From Flavobacterium sp. A45 (lineage in GTDB: Bacteria > Bacteroidota > Bacteroidia > Flavobacteriales > Flavobacteriaceae): DNA of 64,000 nt. How positions within the stretch are numbered: the stretch's first letter is position 1; each line of letters opens with the position of its first letter. The DNA lies in NCBI RefSeq assembly GCF_002001005.1, contig NZ_MUNX01000080.1:1-64000 (forward strand). The letters are read 5' to 3'. The position numbers were made by a program, and so were the translations under genes. Below, in pieces: positions 26,960 through 35,843 of this stretch. The notes below the pieces were generated by a model. The model was not told the DNA's origin, did no database searches, and saw only the letters and a program-made list of their open reading frames with translations.

Positions 26960-26987
26960 TTGCTAATACTAATTTTAGCTATTTTTA
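26960..26987 (+). promoter_or_regulatory. Promoter of deoxynucleoside kinase gene
   Basis: TTG (26960-26962), 17 nt, then TATTTTTA (26980-26987), one base off TAnnTTTG, about 40 nt before the ATG. Confidence 0.45.
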
Positions 26988-27027
26988 CAACTTTGAAAAT
27001 TACCAAATCTAAAATCTCAACACTATA

Positions 27028-27642
27028 ATGCACATAGCTATAGCAGGAAACATAGGCTCAGGAAAAACAACATTAACACGTTTGTTAGCCAAACATTTTA
27101 AATGGGAACCCCATTTTGAGGAAGTAGTTGATAATCCTTATCTGGATGATTTTTACCATCAAATGGAACGTTGGTCTTTTAATTTGCAGATTTATTTCCT
27201 AAATAGTCGTTTTCGACAAGTGATGCAAATTCGAGAAAGCGGTAAAAAAATAATTCAGGACAGAACCATTTATGAAGATGCTCATATTTTTGCGCCCAAT
27301 CTTTATGCTATGGGATTGATGACAAATCGTGATTTTGAGAATTATTCTTCTCTTTTTGAATTAATGGAATCTCTAGTCAAACCACCTGATTTGTTAATCT
27401 ATTTAAGAAGTTCTATTCCCAACTTAGTGGGACAAATTCACAAACGTGGTCGTGAATACGAAAATACTATTTCTATTGATTATTTAAGCCGACTTAACGA
27501 ACGTTATGAAGCTTGGGTACATACATACAGCAAAGGGAAAATTATGATTATCGATGTAGATAACATTAATTTTGTGGATAATCCAGAAGACTTGGGGAAT
27601 ATCATTAATAGAATTGATGCCGAGTTGAATGGGTTGTTTTAA
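27028..27642 (+). CDS. Deoxynucleoside kinase (dAK/dGK type)
   Basis: This 204-residue kinase salvages deoxynucleosides by 5'-phosphorylation. It has a P-loop GNIGSGKTT at residues 7-15, the substrate-site Glu in FEEVVDNPYL, the DRTIYED motif (equivalent to the DRS/ERS motif that contacts the sugar and catalytic base region), and an Arg-rich lid (KRGREYE). The length fits bacterial dAK/dGK enzymes. Substrate range (dA, dG or dC) cannot be set from sequence. It is a single gene with its own promoter and terminator. Confidence 0.9.
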   Translation: MHIAIAGNIGSGKTTLTRLLAKHFKWEPHFEEVVDNPYLDDFYHQMERWSFNLQIYFLNSRFRQVMQIRESGKKIIQDRTIYEDAHIFAPNLYAMGLMTNRDFENYSSLFELMESLVKPPDLLIYLRSSIPNLVGQIHKRGREYENTISIDYLSRLNERYEAWVHTYSKGKIMIIDVDNINFVDNPEDLGNIINRIDAELNGLF

Positions 27643-27669
27643 AAAAAGCCTTTTAATTTATTTAGATAA

Positions 27670-27702
27670 AAAAATGCCTCACGATTTGCGAGGCATTTTT
27701 TA
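27670..27702. terminator. Bidirectional terminator between dNK and hppA
   Basis: The stem AAAAATGCCTC / GAGGCATTTTT with a 9-nt loop and A/T-rich flanks serves the convergent genes. Confidence 0.8.
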
Positions 27703-27718
27703 TTATAGTCAGATGTTG

Positions 27719-30301
27719 TTATTGTAAAGCTTCTACTTTTGCTTTAACTTCTTCTAGTGAACCTTCAAAAACTTGCACATTTTCATCGCCATTTTCTGAA
27801 GTTGTTACAGTTGCTTTTGCTTTTCCGTCTTTGTTTATGAGTTGAACTTTGACTTCTTTTTTGATTTGAACTTTTTTGGCACAACATGTTTTTCCTTTTG
27901 GTTCAACAAATTTTCCGTCTTTGTCATAATGAGACAAACACATTTCTTTTTGCTCAGGAGTGCATTTTAGACTGTCACACATTTTGGCACATTCCTCTTT
28001 GGTCATTTTAGCACATTTGGACATGTCGCATTTTCCCATCATCATTTTCCCTTCATGCATAGCGCATTTTTCCATCATGATTTCTTTCTTTTCACAACAA
28101 GCTCCTTTTGCGTCAATAGTGCTGCTTCCGTTTCCTAAAATTGGAGCCATTACTAGTCCAATCAAACAAGTTAATTTAATCAAGATGTTCATTGATGGTC
28201 CAGAAGTATCTTTGAATGGATCTCCAACAGTATCTCCCGTAACGGCTGCTTTATGTGCATCAGAACCTTTGTACGTCATTTCGCCATTAATCATGACTCC
28301 TGCTTCAAATGATTTTTTGGCATTATCCCAAGCTCCTCCTGCATTGTTTTGGAAAACTGCCCAAAGTACTCCAGAAACAGTAACTCCAGCCATATAACCA
28401 CCTAACATTTCAGCGATTAATTGATTGTTGTCACCGTACACTAATTTTCCTAAAAGTACAATTGCAATTGGGAAACCAATCGTTAAAATACCTGGCAACA
28501 TCATTTCGCGTAAAGCTGCTTTAGTCGAAATGTCAACACATTTTGCATATTCCGGTTTTCCTGTTCCTTCCATAATTCCCGGTATTTCTTTGAACTGACG
28601 ACGTACTTCGTACACCATGTCCATCGCCGCTTTTCCTACTGAATTCATCGCTAAAGCAGAGAAGACCACGGGTATCATTCCACCAACAAAAAGCATAGCT
28701 AAAACAGGTGCTTTGAAAATATTAATTCCGTCAATTCCGGTAAAAGTTACATAGGCTGCAAATAATGCCAATGAAGTTAAAGCTGCTGAAGCAATAGCAA
28801 AACCTTTTCCAGTTGCAGCAGTTGTATTTCCTACTGAGTCCAAAATATCGGTTCTGGTACGAACTTCTTTTGGTAATTCGCTCATTTCGGCAATTCCACC
28901 TGCATTGTCAGATATAGGTCCAAAGGCATCAATAGCTAATTGCATTGCTGTAGTTGCCATCATTGCTGAAGCCGCTAATGCTACTCCATAAAATCCTGCT
29001 AAAGCGTATGAAGACCAAATTGCTGCCGCAAACAATAATACAGTTGGGAAAGTAGAAATCATTCCTGTAGCAAGACCTGCAATTACGTTGGTTCCTGCGC
29101 CAGTACTTGATTTTTGAACAATCGCCATAACTGGTTTTGTTCCTAATCCTGTATAATATTCAGTTACCGATGAAATAGCTCCACCAACAACTAATCCAAT
29201 AAGGGTAGCATAAAATACACGCATCGACGAAATATCCATTGATCCTTCACCAAAGAAACTCATACTCATCGTTTCGGGTAACATATATTGTACTAAGAAG
29301 TAGCAAGAAATAGCGGTTAAAACAATAGAAACCCAGTTTCCAATGTTTAATGCTTTTTGAACTTGAGCTTCTTTGGCATTTTCATCAGTAATTTTAACTA
29401 GCATTGTTCCAATGATTGAAAACAAAATTCCAAAACCTGCAATTGCCATAGGTAATAAAATAGGACCTATTCCGCCAAAAGCATCTTGAATGTTTCCACC
29501 CATATCTTTGATAACATAATTTCCAAGTACCATTGCCGCTAGAACGGTTGCAACATACGATCCGAATAAATCGGCTCCCATTCCTGCAACATCTCCAACA
29601 TTATCTCCAACGTTATCTGCAATTGTAGCTGGATTTCTTGGGTCATCTTCTGGAATTCCAGCTTCTACTTTACCAACTAAATCGGCACCTACATCTGCTG
29701 CTTTGGTATAGATTCCTCCGCCGACACGGGCGAACAAAGCAATAGATTCAGCTCCAAGAGAGAAACCAGCCAATGTTTCTAAAACAACGGTCATATCTTC
29801 AGTAGAAGTCCATTCTCCGTTCATGAATATTCTAAAAAAAAGAATAAAAAAACCGGTCAACCCTAAAACAGCTAAACCGGCTACGCCTAATCCCATTACA
29901 GTTCCGCCGCCAAAAGAAACTTTCAAAGCTTGTGATAAGCTCGTACGAGCAGCTTGTGTAGTTCTTACATTGGTTTTTGTTGCGATTTTCATCCCCATAT
30001 TTCCTGCTAATGCAGAGAAAAATGCTCCGAACACAAATGCAACCACTATTAATATATTTGTTTTAACTCCTGGAATAAAAGTGATACTTGCCAATACAAC
30101 ACTTGCGATGAGTACAAAGACAGCCAATAATCGGTATTCTGCCTTTAAGAAGGCCAAAGCTCCCTCATATATGTAATCTGATATCTCTTTCATTTTGCCG
30201 TCTCCAGGATCCTGTTTTAAAACCCAAGATCTTTTGATAGCCATAAAAATAAGCCCTATTATTGCCATAATAATTGGCACATAAATCATAATTGAATTCA
30301 T
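27719..30301 (-). CDS. hppA: K+-dependent membrane pyrophosphatase (cation pump) with Cys/Met-rich tail
   Basis: This integral membrane pump couples hydrolysis of pyrophosphate to export of Na+ (or H+). The 860-residue protein has the pyrophosphate-site motif DVGADLVGKVEAGIPEDDPRNP, followed by NVGDNVGD, and the second Asp-rich site SDNAGGIAEMS. GNTTAATGKG carries Ala at the position that is Lys in K+-independent enzymes, which predicts K+ stimulation. After the last helix (near residue 728) comes an extra tail of about 132 residues with 11 Cys and 10 Met, including CC pairs, then a beta-rich KVQLINKDGK segment. Family members usually end soon after the last helix. Topology rules place the C-terminus outside the cytosol. 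The soluble pyrophosphatase gene is upstream on the same strand. Confidence 0.93.
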   Translation of the reverse strand: MNSIMIYVPIIMAIIGLIFMAIKRSWVLKQDPGDGKMKEISDYIYEGALAFLKAEYRLLAVFVLIASVVLASITFIPGVKTNILIVVAFVFGAFFSALAGNMGMKIATKTNVRTTQAARTSLSQALKVSFGGGTVMGLGVAGLAVLGLTGFFILFFRIFMNGEWTSTEDMTVVLETLAGFSLGAESIALFARVGGGIYTKAADVGADLVGKVEAGIPEDDPRNPATIADNVGDNVGDVAGMGADLFGSYVATVLAAMVLGNYVIKDMGGNIQDAFGGIGPILLPMAIAGFGILFSIIGTMLVKITDENAKEAQVQKALNIGNWVSIVLTAISCYFLVQYMLPETMSMSFFGEGSMDISSMRVFYATLIGLVVGGAISSVTEYYTGLGTKPVMAIVQKSSTGAGTNVIAGLATGMISTFPTVLLFAAAIWSSYALAGFYGVALAASAMMATTAMQLAIDAFGPISDNAGGIAEMSELPKEVRTRTDILDSVGNTTAATGKGFAIASAALTSLALFAAYVTFTGIDGINIFKAPVLAMLFVGGMIPVVFSALAMNSVGKAAMDMVYEVRRQFKEIPGIMEGTGKPEYAKCVDISTKAALREMMLPGILTIGFPIAIVLLGKLVYGDNNQLIAEMLGGYMAGVTVSGVLWAVFQNNAGGAWDNAKKSFEAGVMINGEMTYKGSDAHKAAVTGDTVGDPFKDTSGPSMNILIKLTCLIGLVMAPILGNGSSTIDAKGACCEKKEIMMEKCAMHEGKMMMGKCDMSKCAKMTKEECAKMCDSLKCTPEQKEMCLSHYDKDGKFVEPKGKTCCAKKVQIKKEVKVQLINKDGKAKATVTTSENGDENVQVFEGSLEEVKAKVEALQ

Positions 30302-30356
30302 AAATATTCTTTTTGGTTTGTTAATAAAAAAAATGTAATCGATAGCAATTTAAACA

Positions 30357-30391
30357 AAAAAAGCAACACTCTTTGAAGAGTATTGCTTTTT
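30357..30391 (-). terminator. Terminator of ppa
   Basis: The stem AAGCAACACTCTT / AAGAGTATTGCTT (one mismatch) has T-runs on both sides. It lies between ppa and hppA on the minus strand, so it would end the ppa message. Confidence 0.7.
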
Positions 30392-30413
30392 TTATAAAAT
30401 ATGAGGGTGAAAA

Positions 30414-30944
30414 TTATTTAATACTAAATAATCCTTCTGGTTTATTCTCTATTTGATCAAAACGCTCTGTGCATTCTTTAATAATGGCATACGCTTCGTT
30501 CACATCACCCCAGCCTTCAACGTCTACTTGTTTGTTTTCAAGGTCTTTGTATACTTGGAAGAAATGCTCGATTTCTTTCAATAAGTGTGGATTGATATCA
30601 GAAAGGTTTTCTAATGAATTCCAAATTGGATCTGAAACTGGTACACAGATTACTTTTTCGTCTGGTCCTTTATCATCTGCCATGTGGAATACTCCAATAG
30701 GTTTTACTTCCATTACACAGCCAGGGAAAGTAGGCTCGTTTACCAATACCAAAACGTCTAATGGGTCACCATCCAAAGCTAAAGTTTCAGGAATGAAACC
30801 ATAATCAGCTGGGTACATCATAGAAGAGAATAACATTCTATCAAAACGCATTCTTTTTATGGCAAAATCATACTCGTATTTATTTCTACTTCCTCTTGGT
30901 ATCTCGATTAATACATCAAAAGTTTTTAATTTGTCTGCAGTCAT
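30414..30944 (-). CDS. ppa: Soluble inorganic pyrophosphatase (family I)
   Basis: Ppa hydrolyses cytosolic pyrophosphate and pulls biosynthetic reactions forward. From the ATG at 30944 it has 176 residues, the usual length for family I. Motifs are EIPRGSRNKYEYD (Lys and Arg of the active site), YPADYGFIPETLALDGDPLDVLVL with the metal-binding Asp cluster DGDPLD, and KGPDEKVICVPVSDP. The open frame extends 26 codons upstream to 31022, but that extension covers the promoter and is unlikely to be translated. Neighbour hppA uses the same substrate to drive ion pumping, so the two compete for pyrophosphate. Confidence 0.94.
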   Translation of the reverse strand: MTADKLKTFDVLIEIPRGSRNKYEYDFAIKRMRFDRMLFSSMMYPADYGFIPETLALDGDPLDVLVLVNEPTFPGCVMEVKPIGVFHMADDKGPDEKVICVPVSDPIWNSLENLSDINPHLLKEIEHFFQVYKDLENKQVDVEGWGDVNEAYAIIKECTERFDQIENKPEGLFSIK

Positions 30945-30979
30945 TATTCTTTTATCTTTTCTTAATTTATTAACGACTG

Positions 30980-31009
30980 CAAAAGTAAGCAAACTATACT
31001 TTTTAGCAA
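30980..31009 (-). promoter_or_regulatory. Promoter of ppa
   Basis: On the minus strand TTG (31007-31009), 19 nt, then TACTTTTG (30980-30987), an exact TAnnTTTG, about 35 nt before the preferred ATG. Its position also supports rejecting the longer ORF. Confidence 0.6.
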
Positions 31010-31056
31010 TAAAAAAACACAATATATAACTATAACGTTTTCGTTAAAATGTGTTT

Positions 31057-31656
31057 TTAGTAAACTATTGTCCGTTTGCGCTTTTTTAGATAATAATGCC
31101 AAAGTAAAAATGTTGCATAAGACCGGTATGGACTCCATTGTTCCGTGTGAATTTCCATTTCTTGTTTGTCATGAATATCAAGCAATTCTTTAATTGTATT
31201 CACTACCGCAATGTCGCCTAATGGAATTAAATCAGGTTCTTGAAGGCAAAACATAAGGTAAATATCGATAGTCCAATTTCCGATTCCTTTTAATTTGATT
31301 AGTTCTTCTCGAACTTGTTGCGCTGATTTTGTAGCTAAAGCTTCAATATCCAGCTCTTTATTTAGGACAGCTTGTGCTAATATTTTTATATAATTCGTTT
31401 TTTGGCGACTAACTCCCAAAGTTCTAAACTCTTCGTCAGGTAAAACGGACATCGTTTCGGGATTACAAGTTGTGTGTGCTTTGATTTTTGTAAATGTGGC
31501 TTTCGCCGAATCTATCGAAACTTGTTGTTCTAGAATTAACAATACCAAAGTCTCAAATCCTTGAGGTCTCTTTGGGATTGTAGGTAATCCGTAAGTATCT
31601 ATAATGTGTTTGAATATGGAATCTTTTTGAAAAAGATGGTCGATTGCTTGTTGCAT
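31057..31656 (-). CDS. AlkA-like DNA-3-methyladenine glycosylase (HhH-GPD)
   Basis: This 199-residue base-excision repair enzyme removes alkylated purines. It has the helix-hairpin-helix LKGIGNWTIDIYLMF (about 118-132), followed by a Pro/Asp segment PLGDIA that supplies the catalytic Asp of the HhH-GPD superfamily. No Cys cluster for an iron-sulfur loop follows, so it is not an EndoIII or MutY type. It is shorter than E. coli AlkA, lacking the N-terminal domain, as in many compact AlkA homologues. Confidence 0.85.
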   Translation of the reverse strand: MQQAIDHLFQKDSIFKHIIDTYGLPTIPKRPQGFETLVLLILEQQVSIDSAKATFTKIKAHTTCNPETMSVLPDEEFRTLGVSRQKTNYIKILAQAVLNKELDIEALATKSAQQVREELIKLKGIGNWTIDIYLMFCLQEPDLIPLGDIAVVNTIKELLDIHDKQEMEIHTEQWSPYRSYATFLLWHYYLKKRKRTIVY

Positions 31657-31842
31657 GATTGGTTTTTTTAGTCCAGATGAAAATTAAAAGCCTTATGAAA
31701 AAAACTGCTAATTTTTGTGAAAGTAGAAAAGCGCCCAACGGAATTTCTTTTTACTTTTTTACAAAAATAGCAGTTTTTGAGTAAGCTTGTAATGGATTGC
31801 TTCGCCAGTTCGGCTTTCAGCCTCGTGTGCTGGTTAAATCTC
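31657..31842. other. Intergenic region between glycosylase and DUF5686 genes
   Basis: These 186 nt contain a GC-richer block (31790-31836) reading GGATTGCTTCGCC, AGTTCGGCTTTCAGCC and GTGTGCTGG. It looks like a worn fragment of a dispersed repeat. Nothing else is recognisable. Confidence 0.3.
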
Positions 31843-34344
31843 CTAAAAATAAAAACCAAATGATCCTTTTACGGTAAATCTATTGGTGTTTGGGGTGTCG
31901 AGATAACTACCTCTCCAAGCAAAATCCAAGCGAAATACTTTGAAGATGTTTCCAATTCCAGCGTTGTATTCCCAATATACATTCTCTGGGGCTACATATT
32001 CTAGCCCCGAAGCATTTATGGCTCTATTGGCGTCCGAAACGGTTCCGTAAGCGGCTTTTATTCCTACAAATTCCCTCCAGTTGAGTTTTCGCATAAAAGG
32101 TACTCTGGCAAACAATCTTCCGTTGAAATCGTGATTCCATTGGAATGTAGCATATTTATCAGTGATAAATTCGTAATAATTAAGATTGCTGAATGTGTTC
32201 TCAATAGTAAAAAATGTCTGGTTACCAGGTACTATGCTCAACAGTCCCAAAGGAATAGTCCCAAAAGTTTTTCCAAGTTCCAAAATCAAATTTGTGCGCC
32301 CAAGCGGGCCAATGATGATAGGTTGTTTATAGTATATTTCGATTTTTTTATAATTAAAATCACTGTTAAAAATCCCTTTATATCCTTGGCTGTATTTAGC
32401 AAACAGCGTGGTGTACGGGCTGTTGGCTATGCTTCTTTCGACTCCATAGGCAATTGTTCTTCGATTGGGCGTGTACTCCGCTTGAATGTTGAATTCCGAT
32501 TGGGTAGTGGTGCTTTTTACAATACCGGCTGGGTTTGCAGCTGATGGCAAAGTGGTATAATAATCCAGACTAAAAACTGGTGAGGCTGATTCTAGTGTTT
32601 TGTAGGTTACCCCAGACTGAAATGTTAGGTTCTTTACAGGTTCCATTGCAATGTAGACATTGGTTAATCCTATATTGGTTAATTTTCCATTGGATCCTGT
32701 GGTAAAAAAGGCAGTAGAACCAAAATTTCTTGCCAAAATATCATTGGTGGTGGTCAGACTGGCTCCAAGCTGTTCAATATCACGCCTGTTTCCACCAGAA
32801 ATTATGATGCGGTTTTTCTTTTCGATCATCCATTTTCCAGCAAATCCATATTTGAACTTATTGTCGTCAAATCCATAGGCTGTAAAGGCCTGTACTCGCC
32901 AAGGGTCGTTTGGGCCAAAATAGGTTCGACCTCCCAATTGGATTCTGAAACCCTCGACCTCATTGTATCCAACGGAGGAAAAAATAGGGCCAAAATCAAA
33001 TCCTTCATAATTTATGTAGCCACTGGCGAGTATTGTTACCACGTCAGTGAGTCGCTTAAATGCCTTGACTGTTTTCAGTGTATCGAGCATTTTATAAACG
33101 CCTTCTTCGTCTTTGGTTAATTTTTCGAAACGATTTTGTTCCCAATATTCATTACTCTTTTTATACACTTCATTGTCGATAAAATTCACTTCTTCTTTGT
33201 AGAATTTTGCGGGTTTCTCGATATTGAATTTGTGGTTTTGATAATAAGTCGTTCTTTTTCCGTAGACACCTTTTGATTTCTCTTTTTTGTTGACGGCAAA
33301 ATCAGACATCAAATAGTCTTTGGTCAATAGAAAAACGGAGTCGTTCAAGACTTCAAATTCCTGTTCGACATAAATATCCTTTACCCAGTTAATATTGGCA
33401 CTTTTGGTAACGGCCATATTTATTTTTTTAATGGCAAATGTGGTGTCATTAACCCAAAAGTCTCCTTTGAAAGTCAGCTCGTTTTTTCGTCTTGGATAAA
33501 AAACAATATTGTAGCACCATTTTTTGTCAATATAGGCGCTGTCTCTCAATACATAATTATAAACGTCAATTCCAGTTGTGGAAAGAGGACTGGTAAAGGT
33601 TTTGTCAAATAAGGCAATGTAATTATTGTAGATATTATAATCTGAATACAAGTCCTTTATGAATGATAAAATTTGCTGGTTTCCTTCAAAACCCGATGTT
33701 TTATTGGCTTTTGTAATTTCTTTTACTTTAGGTATTTTGTTATCACCGTATACATCTACCAATGCTTCGTTTATGAAAATGGGTAAATAGGTTTTTCCAG
33801 TTATCTTTGAAGTGTCAACATGGTTGAAAATGAATTCCATGCCTTTGAAAATTTTTTGTTTTTTGTAGGCACTGTCAATAGAATTAATATCAAATTCTAC
33901 TTTTTCATATTTCTCCATTTGGTATTGGTCAAATTGATACAGGCCATTTTTTCGCTTCTTCTCCCAAATTTTTCTCAGAATATCAAGTGCAGGATTGTTC
34001 TTTTTGGAGGTTTTACCGGTATAGACAACTACTTCTTTCAAGCTTTCCTGTTCGCTTAATACAATTGTAAAATTATAATTGACCGATTTGGTAAGGGTAA
34101 TTTCTTTTTCCGAATAACCAACGGAACTTATTACTAGGGTAGTGTAGGTATTTGGGGATTCCATATAAAACCTTCCGTCTTCGTTGGTCACAGTACCAGT
34201 GCTGGTATGCTTGAAAACAACATTAGCGAAAGGAATAGGCTGTTTGGATTTGTCAACAACAATTCCGCTCACTTTTGTTTGAGCAAAAATTGGGATTGCG
34301 GCTGCAAATAAAAACAAGACAATAACCGTTAGGATTTTCTTCAT
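31843..34344 (-). CDS. DUF5686 outer-membrane protein with carboxypeptidase-regulatory-like domain
   Basis: This 833-residue protein has a signal peptide (cleavage near IFAQ, residue 21). An N-terminal carboxypeptidase D regulatory-like beta-sandwich (about 23-105, starting TKVSGIVVDKSKQPIPFANV) precedes a long DUF5686 region that should form an outer-membrane barrel and ends in a strand with terminal Phe (GSFGFYF). The architecture resembles TonB-linked SusC proteins at its N-terminus, but the plug domain of a TonB receptor is not evident. The function of DUF5686 is unknown. It stands alone, 65 nt downstream of pdhB. Confidence 0.85.
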   Translation of the reverse strand: MKKILTVIVLFLFAAAIPIFAQTKVSGIVVDKSKQPIPFANVVFKHTSTGTVTNEDGRFYMESPNTYTTLVISSVGYSEKEITLTKSVNYNFTIVLSEQESLKEVVVYTGKTSKKNNPALDILRKIWEKKRKNGLYQFDQYQMEKYEKVEFDINSIDSAYKKQKIFKGMEFIFNHVDTSKITGKTYLPIFINEALVDVYGDNKIPKVKEITKANKTSGFEGNQQILSFIKDLYSDYNIYNNYIALFDKTFTSPLSTTGIDVYNYVLRDSAYIDKKWCYNIVFYPRRKNELTFKGDFWVNDTTFAIKKINMAVTKSANINWVKDIYVEQEFEVLNDSVFLLTKDYLMSDFAVNKKEKSKGVYGKRTTYYQNHKFNIEKPAKFYKEEVNFIDNEVYKKSNEYWEQNRFEKLTKDEEGVYKMLDTLKTVKAFKRLTDVVTILASGYINYEGFDFGPIFSSVGYNEVEGFRIQLGGRTYFGPNDPWRVQAFTAYGFDDNKFKYGFAGKWMIEKKNRIIISGGNRRDIEQLGASLTTTNDILARNFGSTAFFTTGSNGKLTNIGLTNVYIAMEPVKNLTFQSGVTYKTLESASPVFSLDYYTTLPSAANPAGIVKSTTTQSEFNIQAEYTPNRRTIAYGVERSIANSPYTTLFAKYSQGYKGIFNSDFNYKKIEIYYKQPIIIGPLGRTNLILELGKTFGTIPLGLLSIVPGNQTFFTIENTFSNLNYYEFITDKYATFQWNHDFNGRLFARVPFMRKLNWREFVGIKAAYGTVSDANRAINASGLEYVAPENVYWEYNAGIGNIFKVFRLDFAWRGSYLDTPNTNRFTVKGSFGFYF

Positions 34345-34356
34345 GATATATAAAAA

Positions 34357-34392
34357 AAAGCTTCATCAAATTGGAGTATTGATGAAGCTTTT
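34357..34392 (-). terminator. Terminator of pdhB
   Basis: The stem AAAAGCTTCATCA / TGATGAAGCTTTT with an 11-nt loop has A/T runs on both sides, between pdhB and the DUF5686 gene. Confidence 0.75.
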
Positions 34393-34409
34393 CAAATAGT
34401 TATATTCGA

Positions 34410-35387
34410 TTATTTGTATAATACTTTCTTAACCGCTTTTACGACGTCTGAAGCATTTGGCAACCATTCTTTCAATAATACTGGAGAATATGGCGCTGGA
34501 GTATCAGCAGTTGTAATACGTTGAATCGGAGCATCAAGGAAGTCAAAAGCTTGTTCTTGAACCAAGTAAGCGATCTCAGAAGATACACTTGCAAATGGCC
34601 AAGCTTCCTCAAGAATCACCAAACGGTTTGTTTTTTTAACCGAAGTTAAAATTGCATCCTTATCCATTGGACGAACAGTTCTCAAGTCAATAATTTCACA
34701 TGAAATACCTTCTTTAGCCAATTCATCAGCAGCGATATAAGCTTCTTTGATGATTTTTCCGAAAGAAACAATAGTTACATCTGTTCCTTCACGTTTGATA
34801 TCGGCAACTCCAATTGGAATAGTGTATTCGCCATCTGGAACTTCGCCTTTGTCGCCGTACATTTGTTCTGATTCCATGAAAATAACTGGGTCATTATCAC
34901 GAATAGCCGATTTCAATAAACCTTTGGCGTCATAAACATTCGATGGAACCACAACTTTAAGTCCTGGAGTATTGGCAAACCAGTTCTCGATTGCTTGAGA
35001 GTGAGTAGCTCCCAATTGTCCTGCCGAAGCAGTAGGCCCACGAAAAACGATTGGCACATTAAATTGCCCGCCGGTCATCTGACGCATTTTGGCTGCATTA
35101 TTTATAATTTGATCAATTCCAACCAAACAAAAGTTGAAAGTCATATACTCAACAATCGGGCGACATCCATTCATCGCAGATCCAACTGCAATTCCAGTAA
35201 AACCAAGCTCGGCGATTGGCGTGTCAATTACTCTTTTTTCACCAAATTCGGCAAGCATTCCTTTAGATGCTTTGTAGGCACCATTGTACTCTGCTACCTC
35301 TTCACCCATTAAGTATATGGACTCATCTCGACGCATTTCTTCACTCATCGCTTCACAAATGGCCTCTCTAAATTGTATAGTTCTCAT
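34410..35387 (-). CDS. pdhB: Pyruvate dehydrogenase E1 component, beta subunit
   Basis: This is the beta half of the heterotetrameric E1, which decarboxylates pyruvate with thiamine diphosphate and passes the acetyl group to lipoyl-E2. The 325-residue protein has MSEEMRRDESIYLMGEEVAEY (with the Glu that activates ThDP), the central region with FRGPTASAGQLGATHSQ, and the C-terminal transketolase domain (VTIVSFGKI, EEAWPFASVSSEIA). The alpha subunit is not adjacent, so the complex is encoded at scattered loci. TATTTTTG on the minus strand at 35419-35426 is its likely -7. Confidence 0.94.
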   Translation of the reverse strand: MRTIQFREAICEAMSEEMRRDESIYLMGEEVAEYNGAYKASKGMLAEFGEKRVIDTPIAELGFTGIAVGSAMNGCRPIVEYMTFNFCLVGIDQIINNAAKMRQMTGGQFNVPIVFRGPTASAGQLGATHSQAIENWFANTPGLKVVVPSNVYDAKGLLKSAIRDNDPVIFMESEQMYGDKGEVPDGEYTIPIGVADIKREGTDVTIVSFGKIIKEAYIAADELAKEGISCEIIDLRTVRPMDKDAILTSVKKTNRLVILEEAWPFASVSSEIAYLVQEQAFDFLDAPIQRITTADTPAPYSPVLLKEWLPNASDVVKAVKKVLYK

Positions 35388-35418
35388 ATTATATAGTCTG
35401 TGTGTAATTTTAGAAACG

Positions 35419-35426
35419 CAAAAATA
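35419..35426 (-). promoter_or_regulatory. -7 element of pdhB
   Basis: TATTTTTG on the minus strand, exact TAnnTTTG, about 32 nt before the ATG. Confidence 0.45.
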
Positions 35427-35494
35427 ATTATTTTAAATTACTTAAAAGCATAAATCACTTTAAAATAACAAGGTTTTATACTATTGTTTTTTTT

Positions 35495-35597
35495 AGGAGC
35501 TGTTTCCGGCTATTCGCTTTATCTTCTTGTGGCCTCGTCTCGTCTTTAGGGACGAGACGAGGCCACAAGAAGGATGTCGCTACTATCCGGGCTAGGG
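35495..35597 (-). repeat. Intergenic hairpin repeat, copy B
   Basis: Read on the minus strand: CCCTAGCCCGGATAGTAGCG, then a 22-bp perfect stem (35523-35544 with 35551-35572, 6-nt loop), then AAAGCGAATAGCCGG. The GGATAG-AGC ... CGAATAGCC frame matches copy A near 19.5 kb. The stem is far longer than needed for termination and has no T-run. Confidence 0.6.
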
Positions 35598-35802
35598 AAT
35601 TGTTGCTTAATTGGAAATTTGTAGAATCAGGATAAGGTGTAGTTGAATGCCAAGATCCAAATAGTTTGCTTAAATCACAAAATAACCCCAGTTATTTATA
35701 ATAATTCTGATTAAAACCTTTGTTACGCTATTGTGATTTGCGAAATCGTAATAGTTGCAAAAAATATTATGCATGCATAGTATATTATTCGATTTATTAT
35801 TT

Positions 35803-35810
35803 TAAATTTG
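35803..35810 (+). promoter_or_regulatory. -7 element of etfB
   Basis: TAAATTTG matches TAnnTTTG, 33 nt before the preferred ATG. Confidence 0.4.
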
Positions 35811-35843
35811 TCAAAGAAAAAAAAAAATTTAATATATATTATT

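Larger units (their letters stand above)
35388..35843. other. Intergenic region between divergent pdhB and etfB
   Basis: These 456 nt hold the pdhB -7 (35419-35426, minus), the hairpin repeat copy B (35495-35597), about 200 nt of AT-rich sequence without an ORF of note, and the etfB -7 (35803-35810). Confidence 0.5.

Noticed and set aside
27960..28397. 145-codon plus-strand ORF opposite hppA
   Set aside because: It is antisense to the well-supported membrane pyrophosphatase and has no domain; it is a frame shadow.
30945..31022. 26-codon extension of the soluble pyrophosphatase ORF
   Set aside because: It covers an exact promoter (TTG-19-TACTTTTG), and family I enzymes start close to the ATG at 30944.
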